Positions 56,911 through 64,000 of a stretch of DNA of 64,000 nt are shown one piece after another. A program made the position numbers and the translations under genes. Numbering within the stretch: position 1 is the first letter of the stretch; every line of letters begins with the position of its first letter. The notes below the pieces were generated by a model. That model did no database searches. It was not told the origin of the DNA and saw nothing but the letters and a program-made list of their open reading frames with translations. Source of the stretch: UBA3064 sp023258775 (GTDB lineage Bacteria; Pseudomonadota; Gammaproteobacteria; Burkholderiales; Burkholderiaceae_E). The stretch lies in contig JBIKXS010000015.1 in NCBI GenBank assembly GCA_044355655.1, positions 1 through 64,000 of the forward strand, in the 5' to 3' direction.

Positions 56911-57008
56911 GGACGGGCCCCCTCGCATCGTGGCCCGGTGAACCTGGTCAGGTCCGGAAGGAAGCAGCCACAGCCGTTCGTCGCGAGTGCCGAGGTCCCG
57001 GCTCGTCC
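56911..57008 (+). ncRNA. ffs: Signal recognition particle 4.5S RNA
   Basis: The conserved tip of the SRP RNA hairpin is unmistakable: GGTCAGGTCCGGAAGGAAGC, containing the Ffh-binding GGAA tetraloop and the asymmetric loop. The ends GGACGGGCC and GGCTCGTCC pair, which defines the limits to within a few bases. A -10-like TAGAAT at 56899-56904 is spaced correctly for the 5' end. It lies directly upstream of dnaX, as in many betaproteobacteria. Confidence 0.96.
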
Positions 57009-57023
57009 AGTCTGCAGGATCAT

Positions 57024-58745
57024 ATGGACTCTCTATTTCCCCAAGACCCAGTCTCTCAGCATCAGGTGTTGGCCCGAAAATGGCGGCCACGGCAATTCGC
57101 TTCGCTTGTTGGCCAGGAACATGTGGTGAAGGCCTTGCGACATGGCTTGAAAACCGGCCGGATTCACCATGCTTATTTGCTTACCGGCACTCGCGGTGTG
57201 GGCAAGACGACGATTGCAAGAATTCTGGCGAAGGCCTTGAACTGTGAGCAGATTGATCGTGATGATGCCGATCCCTGTGGCCAATGCAGTACGTGCTTAC
57301 AAATTGATAGCGGTCGTTATGTTGACTATCTCGAGCTCGATGCGGCAAGCCACCGTGGTGTTGAAGAGATGGCGCAGTTACTCGAGAACGCAATCTATGC
57401 ACCAACGCTCGGTCGCTGGAAAGTTTATGTGATCGACGAAGTTCACATGCTGAGCAATCATGCCTTCAACGCCATGCTCAAGACGCTTGAAGAACCGCCT
57501 GGACATGTTGTTTTCGTCCTGGCCACGACTGATCCGCAAAAGGTGCCAGTGACTGTTTTGTCACGCTGTTTGCAATTGGCGCTTCGCAATATGACATCTC
57601 AGGCCATCGCGGCGCATTTAGCGATGGTGCTTGAGCATGAGCAAATTGCCTACGAAGCCGAAGCCTTGAATCTGATCGGTAAAGCGGCTGCAGGTTCGAT
57701 GCGTGATGCCCTGTCGCTGTTGGATCAGGCGATTTCTCACGGTGCTGGGGAAGTTAAAAACGCCGCAGTGTTGGCCATGCTTGGTGCAGTCGACCGAGAC
57801 AAGCTTGCCCACATCATGGATGCGCTACTGGATGGCAACCCACGCCAACTGCGCTTGCTCGCTGAGGAGGTCTGCGCCTTGGGCGTTGATGCTGGCAGTG
57901 TCTTGCAGGCGCTTGCGCATTTAGTTCAGGATCTCAGCCTGCTCAAGATGGATGCGATCGAGTCGAGCGATCCCCAAATGAGGCAATGGGCGGCCGCCTG
58001 TGAGGCAGAGCAATTGCAGATTTACTGGCAAATTCTCATTCATGGTCGACGCGATCTGCCGCTTGCGCCCGATCAACAATCGGGCTTGACGATGAGCTTG
58101 CTGCGTTTGCATGCGTTTCGACCGCTGGCCGAGCATGCAAATCCTGTAGCAGCAGCCGCTAAGCACAAGCCTGCTGCGCTTGCAGCACAAGCGCTGACCC
58201 TTCAACCTTCTTCCAGCCCGACCTCAAGAAAGTCACTACCAAAAGCTGAGACCAAAACAGCTGAACCCAAAACGGCTGAACCTAGAGCTGCTGAGCCTGG
58301 GGCAGCTGAGCGTGGAACTCAGGACACAGCTACTAAACCTGCAAGCTTCGTTCTGGACTGCGAATGGTCTGCGCTTGCGAGTCGAATTCCTTGTTCAGGG
58401 TTTGTTCGCCAGTTTTTAGAACAAAGTGAATTGCTCGCCATTGAGGGCATGCATATCCGCGTGCGCGTGCCGATTCGACCGCTTGCAGAACTGGCAACCG
58501 TCAACAAAGTCAAAGATTTATTGGTTGCCCATTTTCAAAAACCGCTACGATTATCAGCAGAAGTTGGCGCTGTCGGCGTTCAGACCGCTGCTTCAATTCA
58601 TGATGCCCAGCGACGCGCCGAACGTGACGCCGCCCTTCAGGGTTTGCAAAGCGATCCCTTCGTTCAGGCGATGGTCAATGAGCTCGGTGCGCAAATCGAT
58701 CCCGATTCGGTCCAGCCGCGTCAACACGAATCGCGTAAACACTAG
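57024..58745 (+). CDS. dnaX: DNA polymerase III subunit gamma/tau
   Basis: Clamp-loader ATPase, 573 residues. Walker A is GTRGVGKTTI; the zinc-binding cysteines are in CEQIDRDD...CGQCSTC; Walker B and sensor regions include YVIDEVHMLSNHAFNAML and VLSRC. After the AAA+ domains there is a low-complexity linker with four copies of KTAEP-like pentapeptides (about residues 411-435), then a tau-type domain. No programmed frameshift site was recognised. The start is the ATG at 57024 after AGGA. Confidence 0.95.
   Translation: MDSLFPQDPVSQHQVLARKWRPRQFASLVGQEHVVKALRHGLKTGRIHHAYLLTGTRGVGKTTIARILAKALNCEQIDRDDADPCGQCSTCLQIDSGRYVDYLELDAASHRGVEEMAQLLENAIYAPTLGRWKVYVIDEVHMLSNHAFNAMLKTLEEPPGHVVFVLATTDPQKVPVTVLSRCLQLALRNMTSQAIAAHLAMVLEHEQIAYEAEALNLIGKAAAGSMRDALSLLDQAISHGAGEVKNAAVLAMLGAVDRDKLAHIMDALLDGNPRQLRLLAEEVCALGVDAGSVLQALAHLVQDLSLLKMDAIESSDPQMRQWAAACEAEQLQIYWQILIHGRRDLPLAPDQQSGLTMSLLRLHAFRPLAEHANPVAAAAKHKPAALAAQALTLQPSSSPTSRKSLPKAETKTAEPKTAEPRAAEPGAAERGTQDTATKPASFVLDCEWSALASRIPCSGFVRQFLEQSELLAIEGMHIRVRVPIRPLAELATVNKVKDLLVAHFQKPLRLSAEVGAVGVQTAASIHDAQRRAERDAALQGLQSDPFVQAMVNELGAQIDPDSVQPRQHESRKH
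58252..58312 (+). repeat. 15-bp degenerate repeat in dnaX linker
   Basis: Four in-frame copies encoding KTAEP, KTAEP, RAAEP and GAAER with drift in the nucleotides. It forms a flexible Ala/Pro/Glu linker between the AAA+ part and the C-terminal tau domain. Confidence 0.85.
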
Positions 58746-58778
58746 AATCTTTCTTGAAAACTTTGAAAGGACATCGTC

Positions 58779-59105
58779 ATGATGAAGGGTCAGTTAGCCG
58801 GCTTAATGAAGCAGGCCCAGCAAATGCAGGACAACATGAAAAAGGCTCAGGAACAACTGGCCAGTGTTGAAGTCGAAGGGCAGTCAGGCGCGGGCATGGT
58901 CAAGGCAATTGTGACGGCGCGCAATGAGGTGCGGCGGGTGATTATCGATCCGTCCCTTCTGACAGACGACAAGGACATGCTTGAGGATTTGGTGGTAGCA
59001 GCGCTTAACGATGCGTTGCGTAAAGCAGACGAAACAGCTCAGGCCCATATGGGCAAACTCACCCAGGGTCTGCCTTTGCCTCCTGGTTTTAAGTTGCCAT
59101 TTTGA
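58779..59105 (+). CDS. ybaB: YbaB/EbfC family nucleoid-associated protein
   Basis: A 108-residue DNA-binding dimer: N-terminal coiled coil ([20 protein letters not shown]) followed by a small beta sheet and the C-terminal [10 protein letters not shown]. It follows dnaX by 33 bp and precedes recR, the conserved dnaX-ybaB-recR order. AAGGACATC precedes the first of two consecutive ATG codons. Confidence 0.95.
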   Translation: MMKGQLAGLMKQAQQMQDNMKKAQEQLASVEVEGQSGAGMVKAIVTARNEVRRVIIDPSLLTDDKDMLEDLVVAALNDALRKADETAQAHMGKLTQGLPLPPGFKLPF

Positions 59106-59169
59106 TGTCTTGCCTTGTATTCGTGTTTGTGCATTCGAGCATTGATGTGACTATTTGAGCGCCCTTTAG

Positions 59170-59769
59170 GTGTCACCAACACTTGATGCGCTGATTGCAG
59201 CGCTACGCAGGCTGCCGGGCGTTGGGCCGAAATCGGCGCAGCGCTATGCTTTTCATATGCTTCAGCATGATCGCGACGGGGCAGCATTGCTTGGCCGCTC
59301 GCTTGCTGAAGCGGTTGAAAAAATAAAACATTGTGAACGTTGCAACACATTTTCCGAACAGAGTCTTTGCGATACCTGCACCTCAACACGCCGCGATCCC
59401 GGTCTATTATGTGTTGTTGAGACGCCTGCTGATCAACTCATGCTCGAGCAAACGTTGAGCTACGCTGGTTACTATTTTGTTTTAATGGGCCGACTCTCAC
59501 CGCTTGACGGTATCGGACCAACTGATTTACATATGCATCGATTGCTGAGTCGGGCCAACGATGGTTTGGTCAGTGAGGTGATCCTCGCAACGAACTTTAC
59601 CGCTGAAGGCGAAGCCACCGCCCACTACCTCGGCATGATGCTCAAACGCCAGGGGCTAAAAGTCACCCGTCTGGCGCGCGGTGTGCCAGTAGGTAGTGAG
59701 CTTGAATATGTCGATGCGAGCACGATCGCGCAGGCTTTGCGCGATCGTCGAGGCCTATCGGGAACATGA
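59170..59769 (+). CDS. recR: Recombination protein RecR
   Basis: A 199-residue ring-forming DNA-binding protein of the RecFOR pathway. It has a helix-hairpin-helix ([17 protein letters not shown]), a C4 zinc finger (CERC...CDTC) and a Toprim domain ([16 protein letters not shown]). The start is GTG at 59170. No ATG is available before the HhH motif. Confidence 0.95.
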   Translation: MSPTLDALIAALRRLPGVGPKSAQRYAFHMLQHDRDGAALLGRSLAEAVEKIKHCERCNTFSEQSLCDTCTSTRRDPGLLCVVETPADQLMLEQTLSYAGYYFVLMGRLSPLDGIGPTDLHMHRLLSRANDGLVSEVILATNFTAEGEATAHYLGMMLKRQGLKVTRLARGVPVGSELEYVDASTIAQALRDRRGLSGT

Positions 59770-59879
59770 CCGGTCGATTCAGCTAAAATAGAAAGGTTTA
59801 ACTGCGCACAGCGCCGCAAGCCTTGCTCGGCCAGCGCCATAACCTGGTGTCCATCATCGTGTCTTCTTCATTGCCGCCC

Positions 59880-61079
59880 ATGCATCAAGCTTCGCCACAA
59901 GGCGAACGTCCTGAGCTTTTACCACCTATCAAGCCAGCTGTACTTGCGCTTGCAAACGGTCAGATTTTTTACGGCGAATCAATCGGCGCAGACGGATGCG
60001 CCGTTGGTGAGGCGGTCTTCAATACGGCGATGACCGGATACCAGGAAATACTGAGCGACCCAAGTTATGCGCGTCAACTCGTCACGCTAACCTACCCGCA
60101 TATTGGCAACGTTGGCACGAATGAAGAAGATGATGAAGCGCCGCGCATTGATGCAGCAGGCTTAATCATCAAATCGCTTTCTCCGCGCTCATCAAACTGG
60201 CGCTCGCGACAGGACTTGCCCAGTTATTTAAGTCAACGAGGTATTTGCGCCATTGCGGGAATCGATACAAGAAAGCTCACCCGAATCCTCAGAAGCGAAG
60301 GTGCGCAGGCGGCATGCTTGCTCGCAGGTGATGAGGTAGGTAGTCGTGAGCAAGCGGCGCTTAGAGCGCTTAGCAAAGCGCGCGAATTTCCGGGCATGGC
60401 AGGACTTGATCTTGCCAAAGTGGTCACGACCAGCAAGGCTTATCTATGGCGTGAAGGCAGCTGGACTCTAGAGGGTGGCCATAAGACTTTGCAGGCACAG
60501 CCAAGGTTTCGGGTGGTTGCACTCGATTTCGGGGTAAAGCGAAATATTTTGCGAATGTTGGCTGATCGAGATTGCGAGGTTCATGTCCTGCCCGCACAAA
60601 GTAACGCGCAAGATGTTCTTTCTTTACAACCTGATGGTGTTTTCCTATCTAATGGCCCTGGAGACCCCGAGCCATGCCACTATGCCATCGACGCAGCGCA
60701 CGAATTGATGGCAAAAGGCCTTCCTTTATTTGGTATTTGCTTGGGTCATCAAATCATGGGGCTTGCATCGGGTGCCAGAACGATGAAGATGAAGTTTGGA
60801 CACCATGGCGCAAACCATCCGGTGAAGGATTTGAAAAATGGATCGGTGATGATCACCAGCCAGAATCATGGCTTTGCCATTGATCCAGACAGCCTTCCAG
60901 AGAATCTGAAGATTACACACGTATCACTCTTTGATGGATCAATACAAGGCATTGAGCGCAGCGACTGTCCAGCCTTTGCCTTTCAGGGACACCCCGAGGC
61001 AAGCCCAGGGCCTCATGATGTAGGTCCGCTGTTTGATCGATTTATTGAAGCGATGCGTCAACGTCAGACGCGAGGATAG
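59880..61079 (+). CDS. carA: Carbamoyl-phosphate synthase small subunit (glutaminase)
   Basis: Supplies ammonia from glutamine for carbamoyl phosphate, feeding arginine and pyrimidine synthesis. The 399-residue protein has the N-terminal domain [17 protein letters not shown] and the class I amidotransferase triad: Cys in GICLGHQ and His-Glu in [11 protein letters not shown]. The start is the ATG at 59880; TTG 59823 and GTG codons at 59847 and 59859 are alternatives. carB follows by 7 bp. Confidence 0.95.
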   Translation: MHQASPQGERPELLPPIKPAVLALANGQIFYGESIGADGCAVGEAVFNTAMTGYQEILSDPSYARQLVTLTYPHIGNVGTNEEDDEAPRIDAAGLIIKSLSPRSSNWRSRQDLPSYLSQRGICAIAGIDTRKLTRILRSEGAQAACLLAGDEVGSREQAALRALSKAREFPGMAGLDLAKVVTTSKAYLWREGSWTLEGGHKTLQAQPRFRVVALDFGVKRNILRMLADRDCEVHVLPAQSNAQDVLSLQPDGVFLSNGPGDPEPCHYAIDAAHELMAKGLPLFGICLGHQIMGLASGARTMKMKFGHHGANHPVKDLKNGSVMITSQNHGFAIDPDSLPENLKITHVSLFDGSIQGIERSDCPAFAFQGHPEASPGPHDVGPLFDRFIEAMRQRQTRG

Positions 61080-61086
61080 TTCTAAG

Positions 61087-64000
61087 ATGCCTAAACGTTC
61101 TGATATTAAGCGTATTCTAATAATTGGGGCAGGTCCGATTATTATCGGCCAGGCTTGCGAGTTTGACTACTCAGGTGCCCAAGCCTGTAAAGCCCTGAAG
61201 CAAGAAGGCTTTGAAGTGATTCTGGTCAACAGCAATCCGGCTACGATCATGACCGATCCTGAAACAGCCGATGTGACCTACATCGAACCGATTACCTGGC
61301 AGGTACTCGAACGAATCATCGCGAAAGAACGTCCCGATGCGGTACTGCCCACCATGGGCGGGCAAACTGCGCTTAATTGCGCACTCGACTTGCATCAACG
61401 GGGGGTGCTGCGCCAGTACGGCTGTGAGCTGATTGGTGCATCACCTGAGGCGATCGAGAAGGCCGAGGATCGGCAAAAGTTCAAAGTTGCAATGCAGGGC
61501 ATCGGTCTTGGATCCGCGCGTTCGGGGATTGCTCATAATCTTCAAGAAGCACAGGAAGTTCAGACAACGATCGGCTATCCGGTGATTATCAGACCGAGTT
61601 TTACCCTTGGGGGCACTGGCGGTGGGATTGCCTACAACCAGGAAGAATTTCTCGAAATCTGCAAGCGTGGACTCGACCTTTCGCCCACTCGTGAGTTGTT
61701 GATCGAAGAGAGTCTGATCGGGTGGAAAGAGTTTGAAATGGAAGTTGTCCGAGATCGCAATGATAATTGCATCATTGTTTGTTCGATTGAAAATCTCGAT
61801 CCCATGGGTGTTCACACGGGTGACTCAATTACGGTTGCGCCTGCGCAAACACTGACCGATAAGGAATATCAGATCATGCGCAACGCCTCAATCGCGGTGT
61901 TGCGCGAAATCGGCGTCGATACCGGAGGCTCCAATGTGCAGTTTGCGATCAATCCGGCAGATGGTCGGATGATCGTCATCGAAATGAATCCGCGAGTTTC
62001 GCGGTCTTCAGCACTGGCATCCAAAGCAACAGGTTTTCCAATTGCCAAGGTAGCGGCCAAGCTCGCAGTTGGCTACACCCTTGATGAGTTAAGCAATGAA
62101 ATTACAGGGGGGCTGACACCCGCTTCTTTTGAACCATCGATTGACTATGTCGTAACAAAAATTCCACGCTTTGCCTTTGAGAAGTTTCCCCAAGCCGATT
62201 CACGGCTCACGACCCAGATGAAGTCGGTCGGCGAAGTGATGGCAATCGGTCGCAACTTTCAAGAGTCGCTACAAAAAGCACTAAGAGGATTGGAAACCGG
62301 CATTGATGGTTTTGAAGAACGTTCTACTGATGAGGATGAAATAACTCGCGAGATTGGCGAACCAAGGCCCGAGCGCCTGCTTTATGTGGCCGACGCGTTC
62401 CGTATTGGCCTTTCAGTCGAGGAGGTTTATGAAGAAACTGGCATCGATCCCTGGTTTTTGCACTACATCGCAGAACTGATTCAAATTGAAGCTCGTCTAA
62501 AGCAACGTAGCCTGGACTCATTAACGCGCGAAGAGTTCAAGGCGATGAAGGCTAGAGGCTTCTCGGACCAACGCCTTGCTTTTTTGATGGGTTGCACGCC
62601 TGATGCGGTTCGAGAGGCGAGATGGGCTTTGGGTGTACGCCCTGTCTATAAGCGGGTTGATACCTGCGCTGCGGAATTCGCCACAAACACGGCCTACATG
62701 TACTCAACTTACGATGATGAGTGTGAGGCTGCACCAAGTGATCGGCCTAAGATGATGGTGCTTGGTGGTGGCCCGAATCGAATCGGTCAGGGTATCGAAT
62801 TTGATTACTGCTGCGTTCATGCTGCTTTTGCGCTTCGTGAGGATGGTTATGAAACCATCATGGTCAACTGCAATCCAGAAACCGTATCAACCGATTACGA
62901 CACCTCAGATCGCCTTTACTTCGAACCACTGACACTTGAGGATGTTCTTGAGATTGTTGCGATCGAAAAGCCTAAAGGCGTGATTGTTCAATATGGGGGC
63001 CAAACGCCGCTGAAGCTTGCCCTGGCATTGGAAAAACATGGCGTTCCGATTATTGGTACATCGCCCGAATCAATAGATATCGCAGAAGATCGTGAGCGAT
63101 TTCAAAAATTATTGCAACAATTGAATCTTCTGCAACCGCCTAATCGCACTGCAAGAACCGAGACAGAGGCCTTAAGCCTGGCAGCGGAGATTGGCTATCC
63201 TTTGGTTGTTCGCCCGAGCTATGTCCTAGGCGGCCGAGCCATGGAAATTGTGCACGAGCAAAAACAATTAGAGCGTTATATGCGGGAGGCGGTAAAGGTT
63301 TCCAATGATTCACCAGTCTTGCTTGATCGATTTTTAAACGATGCGATCGAGGTCGATGTTGATTGTCTTTGCGATGGGGAACGGGTTTTTATTGGCGGGG
63401 TGATGGAACATATCGAGCAAGCTGGAGTTCACTCAGGAGATTCGGCCTGTTCGCTGCCACCTTATTCTCTACCGCAACCCTTGATCGACGAGTTAAAGCT
63501 TCAGACGGCGGCAATGGCCAAAGCACTCAAAGTCATTGGACTGATGAATGTGCAATTTGCTATCCAACAAGCTGATGCCGCCTCAGCGCCCAAGGTCTAT
63601 GTGCTCGAGGTCAACCCGCGTGCGTCGCGAACCGTGCCTTTCGTATCGAAGGTAACTGGGCTTCAACTTGCCAAGATCGCGGCAAGAGCCATGGCTGGAC
63701 GCTCGCTTGCCGATCAAGCGATTGGTGCAGAAGTGACGCCGCCTTATTTTTCAGTGAAAGAGGCGGTCTTTCCATTTGTGAAGTTTCCTGGTGTTGATAT
63801 TTTGCTTGGGCCCGAGATGAAGTCAACAGGCGAGGTCATGGGCGTTGGAAAGACTTTCGGCGAAGCTTATGTGAAATCGCAGCTTGGTGCTGGCACGAGA
63901 CTTCCAGAAACGGGAACGGTATTTATTTCAGTGCGTAATAGCGACAAATCTAAGGCAATTGCCGTGGCACGTGGCCTGTGCGAGCTAGGCTTTCGACTAA
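61087..64000 (+). CDS. carB: Carbamoyl-phosphate synthase large subunit, truncated by the window end
   Basis: The reading frame from the ATG at 61087 stays open to the last base, 971 codons, and lacks only roughly the last 100 residues of the usual 1070. The opening [18 protein letters not shown] is canonical. Both ATP-grasp modules are visible: the first with [17 protein letters not shown], the second with [15 protein letters not shown]. The linker helical domain separates them. The missing part is the allosteric MGS-like domain. The argF gene in this window uses its product. Confidence 0.96.
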   Translation, partial: MPKRSDIKRILIIGAGPIIIGQACEFDYSGAQACKALKQEGFEVILVNSNPATIMTDPETADVTYIEPITWQVLERIIAKERPDAVLPTMGGQTALNCALDLHQRGVLRQYGCELIGASPEAIEKAEDRQKFKVAMQGIGLGSARSGIAHNLQEAQEVQTTIGYPVIIRPSFTLGGTGGGIAYNQEEFLEICKRGLDLSPTRELLIEESLIGWKEFEMEVVRDRNDNCIIVCSIENLDPMGVHTGDSITVAPAQTLTDKEYQIMRNASIAVLREIGVDTGGSNVQFAINPADGRMIVIEMNPRVSRSSALASKATGFPIAKVAAKLAVGYTLDELSNEITGGLTPASFEPSIDYVVTKIPRFAFEKFPQADSRLTTQMKSVGEVMAIGRNFQESLQKALRGLETGIDGFEERSTDEDEITREIGEPRPERLLYVADAFRIGLSVEEVYEETGIDPWFLHYIAELIQIEARLKQRSLDSLTREEFKAMKARGFSDQRLAFLMGCTPDAVREARWALGVRPVYKRVDTCAAEFATNTAYMYSTYDDECEAAPSDRPKMMVLGGGPNRIGQGIEFDYCCVHAAFALREDGYETIMVNCNPETVSTDYDTSDRLYFEPLTLEDVLEIVAIEKPKGVIVQYGGQTPLKLALALEKHGVPIIGTSPESIDIAEDRERFQKLLQQLNLLQPPNRTARTETEALSLAAEIGYPLVVRPSYVLGGRAMEIVHEQKQLERYMREAVKVSNDSPVLLDRFLNDAIEVDVDCLCDGERVFIGGVMEHIEQAGVHSGDSACSLPPYSLPQPLIDELKLQTAAMAKALKVIGLMNVQFAIQQADAASAPKVYVLEVNPRASRTVPFVSKVTGLQLAKIAARAMAGRSLADQAIGAEVTPPYFSVKEAVFPFVKFPGVDILLGPEMKSTGEVMGVGKTFGEAYVKSQLGAGTRLPETGTVFISVRNSDKSKAIAVARGLCELGFRL

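Noticed and set aside
56859..57023. N-terminal extension of dnaX from an upstream start
   Set aside because: It would run through the SRP RNA gene; the ATG at 57024 fits the family start and has a ribosome-binding site.
58252..58312. Programmed frameshift in dnaX for a gamma form
   Set aside because: No A AAA AAG-type slippery run or following hairpin was seen; only a KTAEP repeat.

Overview
The window looks like a stretch of chromosome from a betaproteobacterium of the order Burkholderiales. The evidence is gene content and order: an EF-P carrying Arg32 next to its rhamnosyltransferase EarP, a DUF3579-argD-argF group, exbB-exbD-lpxK-Trm112-kdsB-adk, xseB-ispA-dxs-folE2, ffs-dnaX-ybaB-recR, and a BPSS1780-type membrane protein between uvrD and thrB. 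GC content looks moderate (not computed). No tRNA, rRNA, prophage, insertion sequence or CRISPR array was seen. Gene density is high; many neighbours overlap by 4-30 bp, and TTG or GTG starts are frequent.

Layout. 1-10.9 kb: uvrD, a membrane protein, thrB, polA, an exported dienelactone hydrolase, a ZIP transporter, a mercaptopyruvate-type sulfurtransferase and a Rieske oxygenase. 11-15.2 kb: xseB-ispA-dxs-folE2 (isoprenoid precursors and a folate enzyme), with a 29-bp tandem repeat between ispA and dxs. 15.2-19.6 kb: yajQ and an acetyltransferase, then an orphan OmpR-type response regulator divergent from an ECF-like sigma factor with a long acidic N-terminal extension, then an aldo/keto reductase. 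19.6-24.7 kb: a 19-bp minisatellite, argF, argD, DUF3579, efp, earP and a KTSC protein. 24.7-30.5 kb: an accessory catabolic or uptake block (amidase, SDR dehydrogenase, three-gene NitT/TauT-type ABC transporter, 2-hydroxychromene-2-carboxylate isomerase-like protein). 30.5-37.4 kb: H+-pyrophosphatase, adk and the kdsB/lpxK/exbBD envelope operon. 37.7-43.1 kb: xseA, DUF192, a 38-residue exported Lys-rich protein, cspA and clpSA. 43.2-44.9 kb: a flavocytochrome c sulfide dehydrogenase pair. 45-52 kb: tal, dut, coaBC, lspA, ileS, ribF. 52.2-55.8 kb: purN, an RsmB-like rRNA methyltransferase, a fatty-acid desaturase and a TIGR01244-type protein. 55.9-64 kb: rpmG, rpmB, trxA, SRP RNA, dnaX, ybaB, recR, carA and a carB cut by the window end.

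Most genes are housekeeping. The most unusual signal is a set of short tandem repeats, mostly unrelated in sequence, in gaps and in protein linkers: 29 bp x4 after ispA, 19 bp x9.5 before argF, 36 bp x3 before lspA, 29 bp x2 upstream of adk, 18 bp x2 over the fccB stop codon, and degenerate 6-15 bp repeats inside the sigma factor, EarP and DnaX. In ispA and fccB the duplicated unit contains the gene's own stop codon. This suggests a lineage prone to slippage or tandem duplication rather than one mobile element. No clearly new multi-gene system was found. The best candidates for new biology are the acidic sigma-factor extension beside an orphan response regulator, the Pro/Thr linker in EarP, and the small exported protein with an operator-like palindrome.
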